From Daphnia pulex (Eukaryota > Arthropoda > Branchiopoda > Diplostraca > Daphniidae), in assembly GCF_021134715.1 (NCBI RefSeq), contig NC_060023.1, positions 4,898,001 through 4,962,000 on the forward strand: a stretch of DNA of 64,000 nucleotides. Direction: 5' to 3'. Shown here piece by piece: positions 57,201 through 64,000 of this stretch. The first letter of the stretch is position 1, and every line of letters begins with the position of its first letter. The translations under genes were made by a program, and so were the position numbers. Below the pieces are notes generated by a model. It was given only the letters and a program-made list of their open reading frames with translations, did no database searches and had not been told where the DNA came from.

Positions 57201-57777
57201 CACCAATTCCACTTCCACTTGATTTTCCAGAGAAACTCGTTTTAATTTGCAATTTTTTTTCACAATAACATCCCACTGTTTTGCCCGCTTGGTTTGCTTA
57301 CGACATGGATCATGTACGTGAGGGTGAGGATTGTTGGAATGTCTTGAACAAGTTCCTAAGTTGCTAAAGACTCTGGTGCATCCGAGGACTTTGCATTTGT
57401 ATTTTATTTGCTCATGACATGTTTTTCTATGGCGTAATAGACATTGTCTTGTGGCGAATGTAATTTCTTCATTCTTAAGCAAGGAACATTCGTCACACTT
57501 TCGGTTTTTCTTTTCTTCTTTCCTTCTTTATACTTCTTCTTTTCTTTCTTAATTTCTTTCTTCATTCCAATTTCCATGCATTTCTGGTAGTGGCAACTTT
57601 TGCAATTTGTTTTCTGGAATTCGAAACGATTTTCATAAGAGGTCCCTATCTCCTGTCTGGTGTCTAGAATTTAGCCAATCAATATCTTATCTTGAAAAGT
57701 TGATAGAAAATAATGACAAGTAATCGTTCAAACGATAGAACAGTACGATAATAATTATACTAACTTGGTTTAAACGA

Positions 57778-58987
57778 TTACTTGTCAAACTTTTCTATCA
57801 ACTTTTCAAGATGAGCAACTTTTTTTTCCAGTAATACTTGAATATCGTCTTTCAATTGACGAGGCGCATTGGTTCTTTCAGATGACACAACATGCTGCTT
57901 GGTGTTGCCTCTGTGTGTGTATGAGTCTTGTTTTCTGATTCTCTTGCAGCGATCAATGAAATCCTGGACGTCTTGTTTCGGGATGTTGTTTGCCTTTGAC
58001 CAGATATTGGCAATTACTGAAATAAAGAAAAAATAGTGAGTTAACAAAATTTAAAAACAGAAGATTTTTAAAAATATACCATTTCAAGTCGGAGTATTAT
58101 TCGGGCATAAGATGCCCACAATCTGTCAGTCGGATGAACGGATGGAAAACATGGCAAATTGTTTCCTACTTGTGAAATAAAAACATTTTTTCGAATGCTT
58201 TTAGAGATTTAACTCAAGCAAAGGATTCAAAAAAATTTACCATTCCCAGTCGGAATATTAGTGAGGACAGTTGCCCAATGTCAGACGAACGAAAAAAGTG
58301 ACAAATGGCAAATTGTTTCCTTCTAATAAAATTAAAAGTTTTGTTAAGTACTTTCAAGTTATATTATCTGTAGAAGATTTTTATATATATACCATTCCCA
58401 GTTGGATTGTTATTCGCGGCAGAAGGTGGCTACAATCAGTTGGTTGGATGAACGAAAGGGAAAAATGGCGAATCGTTTCCTGCTTTTGAAGTAAAAACAT
58501 TTTTTTAAGTGCTTTTACAGATTTAACATAAGCAAAAGATTTTTTAAAAAATTTACCATTCGCAGTCGGAATATTAGTGAGGACAGTGTCAGGCTGACGA
58601 ACGAAAGGGACATTTGGAAAATTGCTTCCTGCTATTAAAATAAAAAACTTTTAGTCTAGTACTTTCACAGATTTGAATAAGCATATTAAACTAATGATTC
58701 TTAAATACCATTCCCAGTCGGAAAATGATTCCGGCCGACAGAAGGTGACCCACTGTCAATACGATGAACGATGGAATAAGATGGCTGATTGTTTCCTTCT
58801 AATAAACAACAAATTGGTTAAGTACTAACAAGATTAACATAAACAGAAAAATGTAAAATATACCATTCTCAGTCGTAGTATTTGTCACTTTTTGTGGTTT
58901 ACCTCTTCTCGGTTTCACAACAACCAAAGCTGCTGCATCTTGCAATTTTGAGCTTGGAATTTTCTTTCGCTTGCCCACACCAAACAT
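57778..58987 (-). CDS. tandem-exon gene of the EnSpm-like element, copy B
   Basis: Predicted exons: 58987-58864, 58798-58709, 58631-58557 and 58016-57778. All join in phase 1 to give 175 residues: a basic N-terminus (MFGVGKRKKIPSSK, VVVKPRRGKPQKV), two exon-repeat modules (EGNNQPSYSIVHRIDSGSPS; AGSNFPNVPFVRQPDTV), then IWSKANNIPKQDVQDFIDRC and a coiled coil to FDK-stop. Three more copies of the module lie between (58393-58479, about 58240-58325, about 58081-58170). One has in-frame stops and two have lengths not divisible by three, so including them would break the protein. It may be a DNA-binding accessory protein of the element; this is inference. Confidence 0.5.
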
Positions 58988-59149
58988 TTTTTTCTGTCTG
59001 ACGGCTCCATAATCAATAACAAAATGGAATTTGATATCCAAATTAAAAAGTGGGAAATATGAAAAATTGAATCGACAAAAATTGTGGTCGAACACAATAA
59101 CCTTAAGAGTGAAGATGAAATGAAATAAATTACTTTCCCAAATTTTAAA

Positions 59150-59500
59150 TTGACTAACCGTTTCCCAAATAATGTTGTCTTGATGAGAAATAATGCTGTT
59201 GTTGTTGTTGACGATATCTCACAAGATCCTCAGGGCAGAAACATTTTCAAAATATTTGGCCCAAAGTTTGATCAGGTGTATCCTGCCTTTCGAACTCCCT
59301 ATGAATCAGCTAAATATTTCCATTTTGTTGCAACTAAAATAAGGGAAACTGGAGGAGAGTATAATGTGAATTTAAATGAGTGTAAGTTATTTTTTAACCC
59401 ACTTGATGTAACACTTAACTTAAAAGAAATTCTAGATATACTGAAAATGAGAAATCAAAAATGGTTTTTAGTACCATTACGACACACCATTAGTGAGTAA
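59150..59500 (+). pseudogene. transposase C-terminal domain-like fragment, copy B
   Basis: Counterpart of 22185-22601, with FPNNVVLMRNNAVVVVDDI, QVYPAFRTPYESAKYF and QKWFLVPLRHTISE. The A start region (NNLNSEDEMKSITF) is interrupted here by a TAA (gaaataaattac, about 59124), so only the later part is open. Confidence 0.4.
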
Positions 59501-60034
59501 TAAAAATTAACTTTCAATTGCAATGCTGAATTATTTTGTAAATATCACATAAAAAATTTAAACATTGAACAAAAAAAAAAAGAGTCACTAGAAATTCACA
59601 AAGTATCAACAACGAAGTGACGCTATGACGCTCTTGGGAAGCTGTTGCCAAGTTTGAGAAAACAAACTTTCTGTGCGTAGTATACGCTGCTGTGTTGCCA
59701 CACCTGAATTTTTCTTGCAATATCTGTAGTGAAACAAATGGTCAAAACATTACGGTATTGGAACTGTTCATGAACGGGTTTATTTTAAAAACTTCATGGT
59801 GAAATATACAATTCAGCTTTTTTCTAAACTTTCGCCGTTATAAAATTGTTGACGCTTTTAAAACCTTTTTACAAACGGTTTATAAAAGGTTAGTTTTTAG
59901 AAACCAAATTCTAGACGCCAGACAGAAGATAGGGGTGTTTTGTTGGAAACTAAGCACACATATTTCTTGGATTCTTAAATAAAATTTAAAAACAAGTTAG
60001 GTTTAGTAGGTTAGCATAAATGGTTAGGAGAAAA

Positions 60035-60253
60035 TTATCCTAACCATTTATTCAAAAATATTTTACCATCAAAGGTAGAGGCGAAAAAAGCAGCACATGC
60101 ATTGTACACCATAGCGCCGTAATTCAGGCATTTTATCTTAGTTTCACAGCAGACAAGACAAAGTTTTTGTGGCTGAGTTATATTTCCTTCTTCATGTCCC
60201 TCTCGTTGTTTTTCGAAATTTTCTTGACTTGAATCTTCTTGACATACCTCCAT
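60035..60253 (-). pseudogene. nuclear-receptor first zinc finger exon, copy B
   Basis: CLVCCETKIKCLNYGAMV then YNACAAFF. The frame is intact through the finger but the Cys-to-Tyr change removes a zinc ligand. Donor gat-g|gtaaaata at about 60066. Confidence 0.5.
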
Positions 60254-60970
60254 TTTTGTCGACTATAATAGCCCTTCAAAATGAAAGTAAACTATTACTC
60301 AAAAACCAAACCAACAACTTGCCATCAACAACAAAGGTGTGCGGCATACACACAACACACACAATGTAAAATAAGTTGAAAACGGCCCGGATGGAGAGAG
60401 AGAGAGAGAAAATTGTGCCCAGAAACAGCACCGCCGGCAACATTTTACTGGTGGGAAGAGCAACAATTAATTTGACTATTTTTGGCCGGCGTAGAAATGG
60501 GGAAACATCTTTGAACATGACAATTCCCTCTCTACCAGCGTCTCATTCAAACAAACATCTAAAAATTATCCAAATTTATTATTGAAACGGTTATCCTGAT
60601 AATTTATATTTATATATTCTTTTTATCTAAAGAGTTTGGTTATAGGGCAGGGGTTTTTAGGAGAAGATAGAGTTTCCATATTTTCTTTGTGAATAGCCCA
60701 GTTCAGTTCACATCCAATAGTTAATACATTATCTGGGATGTATAAAAATGGATGGCTCAAAAGTTTTTCCTGGCTAATGGAAAAACTACCCTACATGTTT
60801 AGATGTTGAATCTAGAGTCTGAAACTCCTAGTAAAAAGAAATCTTGGAAAAATTTCAAGCTAAACATGTGATGAATCATTGCTGATCGGAATTTTGATTT
60901 ATTCCAGGAATTAGTTATTTTTCAATAGGAAAACGAGTCTGCCAAAGCAAACCTTGCTACGTTCCTAGTA

Positions 60971-61198
60971 CTACGGATCGCAAGTAACATGGATTGCACT
61001 CGGTTCCCCAATGTGGCTTCCGAATGCAAAGCGAAAGGATTTCCAACTCTCATTGTAATCATCTTCCCTTAACAACATTGTTGATAAATATTCTAACACT
61101 ACATTTCTTTTGACAGCATGAAGAATTGGGAGACTTTCCACTGCAAAGGAGAGAATGAGGAACGCAGAAAGAATGGCTCTTCCCCTCATCCGAGTCAT
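60971..61198 (-). CDS. short secreted-type protein, copy B
   Basis: Start MTRMRGRAILSAFLILSF with signal peptide, then LPILHAVKRNVVLEYL and REDDYNESWKSFRFAFG. Open throughout like A, with about five substitutions. Copy-to-copy change without stops is compatible with weak constraint, but the sequence is too short to prove it. Confidence 0.35.
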   Translation of the reverse strand: MTRMRGRAILSAFLILSFAVESLPILHAVKRNVVLEYLSTMLLREDDYNESWKSFRFAFGSHIGEPSAIHVTCDP

Positions 61199-61199
61199 C

Positions 61200-64000
61200 G
61201 CCGAATTAAACACCATGAAAGATTTGTAAAGTGTTGATACAATACAGTATTATTTGACAATCACTTCACACTTCACTTCACAAGCGGCGCAACTTTTCCC
61301 GTCGCCAAAGGTTTTTCAATCGGCGCTGTATCACAAACTCATTACAAATTAAATCAATCAACATTCATTCAATTTTTTTATCGCCGAACAATAAGTATAT
61401 TTTTCACTGCAATGGTATCAAACGACACTTTAAATGTTTAAATTACTGTTATAGTAAAGCGAAAAATTCTGCTGTATAAGAGATAATTACCAGGGAAATC
61501 ACTTTGTACCATAACAGGTACTTGGTCTCCGTGGAATCAACCATTTAACATCACTTGAATGGTTGAAAATAAATTGGACACATGTGTGGAATAATTTGGA
61601 CGGCCTTGCTGCAAATAATGCCAGCATTCTATCTTTTCAAATTCAGAAACGTAGGGATTCGCGCCTGCCATCAATTCAAGTTTTCTTCTTCGATATACGC
61701 ATGGGGATTCGGTTGATAGCTTTAATAACATACAAGGTGTTACCCTGGACCACCTTCCTGCAAAAGTCTATAGATTATTTTCTACAAAAACAAATATTGT
61801 TTCGTGTATCATTCTGAGACTGTTGATGATTCTGAGAGAGTCCTTGGTAGGGTAATTACTATCTATTATGATGATAACTTCTGAGAATGTAAAGTTGAGA
61901 AGTCGAAATCAGTCAGATGTGTCATAAATTCTCCGATATCTTAACCCTATTTGACCAGTGCCACGGTTGATAACATACTCAATCTCACAAACATCATTTT
62001 TTAATTGTTCAATCAACAATGTATGTCGTTCACAACTCAATCGTAATGTTCTGTGATTATTTTTGTGTCTTCTCCTTCATCGAACAGTAAGAAAAGTTAC
62101 TTACAAAACTACTTACTCACCCAATAGTTCATGCAAAAGGATTTTCATGTTTCTTATCCATCGAAACTCCAACACTGTCAAAGTTTCTACTTTTTTTATT
62201 TCTCATTTAGTGAGTGAGACAACAATGCACCCTTTTTCCTGTTCCCTGGGCTTCTTCCCATGAATTTTTTTGTTGCTGTTGGGGTCGCCAACCGACTTAA
62301 CTAGGTATTCAACCACACCTCTTCTATTAATCCTATAAACAAAAAAAAACTAGAAAAAAGTTAATATTTAACATTTGAGAAGTTTAGTGAATAAAATTGG
62401 AAGCAGGGACCGAAAATGCTTCACCTCTACCTTAGAAATCCCTCCGCCTAATTTCAGCACTCTTAAAATCTTGCAAGAAGGAGGGAATTGCCAACTCAAT
62501 ATGGCCTTAGCGTTGGCTGGCATGATTTCCTGAAAGGCCTGAAAAGCAAAATTGCATGAACACACGTTCTTTTGAGTGTTGTACTCAAGTACAGATTCAA
62601 TTTTAGCTATATAATTAAAATGCTCATGTCTGCATAACTACAATTTTACAATTACCTAAACATCGACATCTCAATTGTCGTTGCTTTCTTCGTCAAAAAT
62701 TATATTAGCGCCACTTTCTTCAAGAATGACTATTTCGAAAAAAGCGCTCTAAATAATGTAGCTTAAAAACCCTGATTTGATCATTGAGGTACCTAACAAT
62801 TATAAATAATTTACATAATAGTTTATACTTACTAGACTAAAACAGAACTGAATTGGTTTATTCCGCAAGCTTTGAATGCACATTAATATAACTATTTGCG
62901 GTAAAATTCCATCCCAGGTTCACTGGAAATTAACGAAAACGAAATAATAATAATAAAAATATATAAACGATGTAGTATTTAACCTATGCAATATTATTCA
63001 TATCAACAAAAGCAATGCTCGTCTTTTTGTACGGACTCGTGGAACCATTTATTTCCAAAGATGAAAAATTGGCACGTCATCTGCTTTAATTTTGTGAGTA
63101 GAATTTGTAAGAAGGCAATAAAGGATTATATCCTTTTCCCTACATAATTATGTTAATGAAGCATCGTTTTTATTTTAGTTAAATTTCAAATATTCGTTGA
63201 TTCTAGAGACTTTAAATTACATACGGCTGCTTGCTCCATCATTTAAGAGTGAAACTGGGTAACCCATTCCAGGAAGGTCCTTTACAAATAGATGCAATTG
63301 ATCTCTAAGGTAAACAAGAAAGATCGCTTGAGTCATCCAACCTTTCTTCGTTTTTTTTCATGTGTCTATCCTAGTAAAGAACATTGTTAGGGACACCAAA
63401 TTGAAATTTAAAATGCTTATTGTTTCTCGTTTTGTACCTGATGGAGTTCTTGACTTCCTCTCTTTTTCCCACCTTTTCCTCATTTTGTGGTTCCTGACCG
63501 ACATTTAAACGCTCGTACTTTTCTATAAGTTTCATTGTAATAACCTCTCAATATTCTCCAAACTTTTGCCTTGGATTATGGTGACAAGTAAGAAAAAACG
63601 AGAGTGATTATAATGAGGAATAGGATCCACGTAACCAACCGAAGGCAATAACAAATAATTACTATAAGTTTCGCATTTGTCATGTATGGTCTGCAACAGT
63701 TCCTTGAAAAATACATTTGTTTTAAATTGTATGACGTGTTTTCATTTAATTAATGGGTAGTTAAGTTAATAGCATGATATTATTGCAGTACGATTCTGTA
63801 TTTGGTAAAAACCGAGTAAAAAAATGGCAGCCATATTGCTCGTCGGGGATTTGGCTATACATTTTTACTGATTAAGCCTGCAAAAACATGTTTTAAAATC
63901 CTTCCTTCAGCATCTAAGTGTTCTTTATGACTCGAGAATTCATTATTTACTAGAATTAATAGAGTTTACTTCGCAAACGATGAGCCCAAAGTTTCGGCTT
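61200..64000. other. copy B of segment 27430-30250
   Basis: Minus-strand open pieces at 61537-61731 and 62368-62565 match those in A. There is no other supported feature. The homology to A is unbroken up to the window end. Confidence 0.3.

Larger units (their letters stand above)
57644..59934 (-). mobile_element. EnSpm/CACTA-like transposon inside the receptor gene, copy B
   Basis: A 2.29-kb element with the same inverted ends as A (ccctatctcctgtctggtgt at 57644; complement at about 59907-59934) and gt on both sides (57642-57643, 59935-59936). Removing it and one gt joins host sequence ...AACAC and CTCTTATG... in frame within the second receptor finger. Compared with A it lacks about 195 bases of left subterminal sequence and the nested MULE but keeps two more tandem exons. 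Confidence 0.5.
55025..60253 (-). pseudogene. nuclear-receptor-finger / C2H2 / PHD gene, copy B (broken)
   Basis: Start MEVCQEDSSQENFEKQREGH (60253). The first finger reads in frame past AAFFASTFD, unlike A, but its third Cys is Tyr (VYNAC). The second-finger exon lost the codon for its first Cys (tttccaacaaaacacc against cttccaacaagtgtaacacc in A), and the second Cys is Asn. One base is missing in the lysine-rich linker before CDEC. The C2H2 block and downstream exons (57482-55100) are otherwise well preserved, including SEDWLWMAIHHSLIDPAFLL, NTCVYCKLG, the NVMSVASATTAIDRMLVGTS block and the PHD exon with stop at 55025. The EnSpm-like element sits at 57644-59934. Confidence 0.5.
37241..64000 (+). 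repeat. duplication unit, copy B (truncated by window end)
   Basis: Matches copy A from 578 to about 30250 in the same order and orientation. Differences visible by comparison: two extra 158-base units (37548-38021); loss of the bases equivalent to A 4023-9595; an intact piece of Harbinger transposase that A has lost; about 5.3 kb extra between 46328 and 51690, including a 3.8-kb MULE; two extra tandem exons (58080-58330); and absence of A's 3.1-kb MULE insertion. Confidence 0.9.

Overview
The window is eukaryotic and most likely from an arthropod. It is AT-rich, its recognisable genes are split by GT-AG introns of about 40-70 bases, and it is full of animal-type transposons: MULE, PIF/Harbinger, an EnSpm/CACTA-like element, I-like and R2/NeSL-like non-LTR retroelements, and a solo LTR. 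A Daphnia-like crustacean is my best guess from intron size and element mix, but the species is not established. I see no rRNA, CRISPR or bacterial-style operon, and almost every coding stretch is a broken or transposon-borne gene.

The layout is a very large direct duplication. Sequence from 578 (copy A) restarts at 37241 (copy B), and the two stay collinear and highly similar to the window end (A about 30250 = B about 63999). Two pieces of an R2/NeSL-like retroelement flank the duplication: its 3' part lies at 1-344, left of copy A, and its middle part at 35276-37240, directly left of copy B. Copy order is: a 158-base unit (single in A, triple in B); an I-like retroelement (long in A, cut short in B); a Harbinger transposon; a candidate solo LTR; an unrecognised minus-strand gene; a coiled-coil gene; a second small gene; a large minus-strand gene with nuclear-receptor-like, C2H2 and PHD fingers; and a quiet 3' stretch with a short secreted-type ORF. 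An EnSpm/CACTA-like element with its own tandem-exon gene sits inside the second receptor finger in both copies.

The copies differ by later events. A carries a SWIM-type MULE inside the EnSpm-like element (22720-25799) and keeps 5.6 kb of I element that B lost. B carries a 3.8-kb MULE (47473-51240) absent from A, plus terminal exons of the coiled-coil gene that A has lost. Several gene pairs are broken at different places in the two copies.

The most interesting object is the MULE in copy B. Its nine predicted minus-strand exons join in frame into one 754-residue protein: N-terminal FLYWCH finger, MULE DDE transposase core, an array of 20-residue AT-hook-like repeats, and a complete C3HC4 RING finger. 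Its terminal inverted repeats are about 285 bases long and hold 16-base direct repeats. A transposase fused to a ubiquitin-ligase-type RING is the best candidate here for a previously undescribed system.
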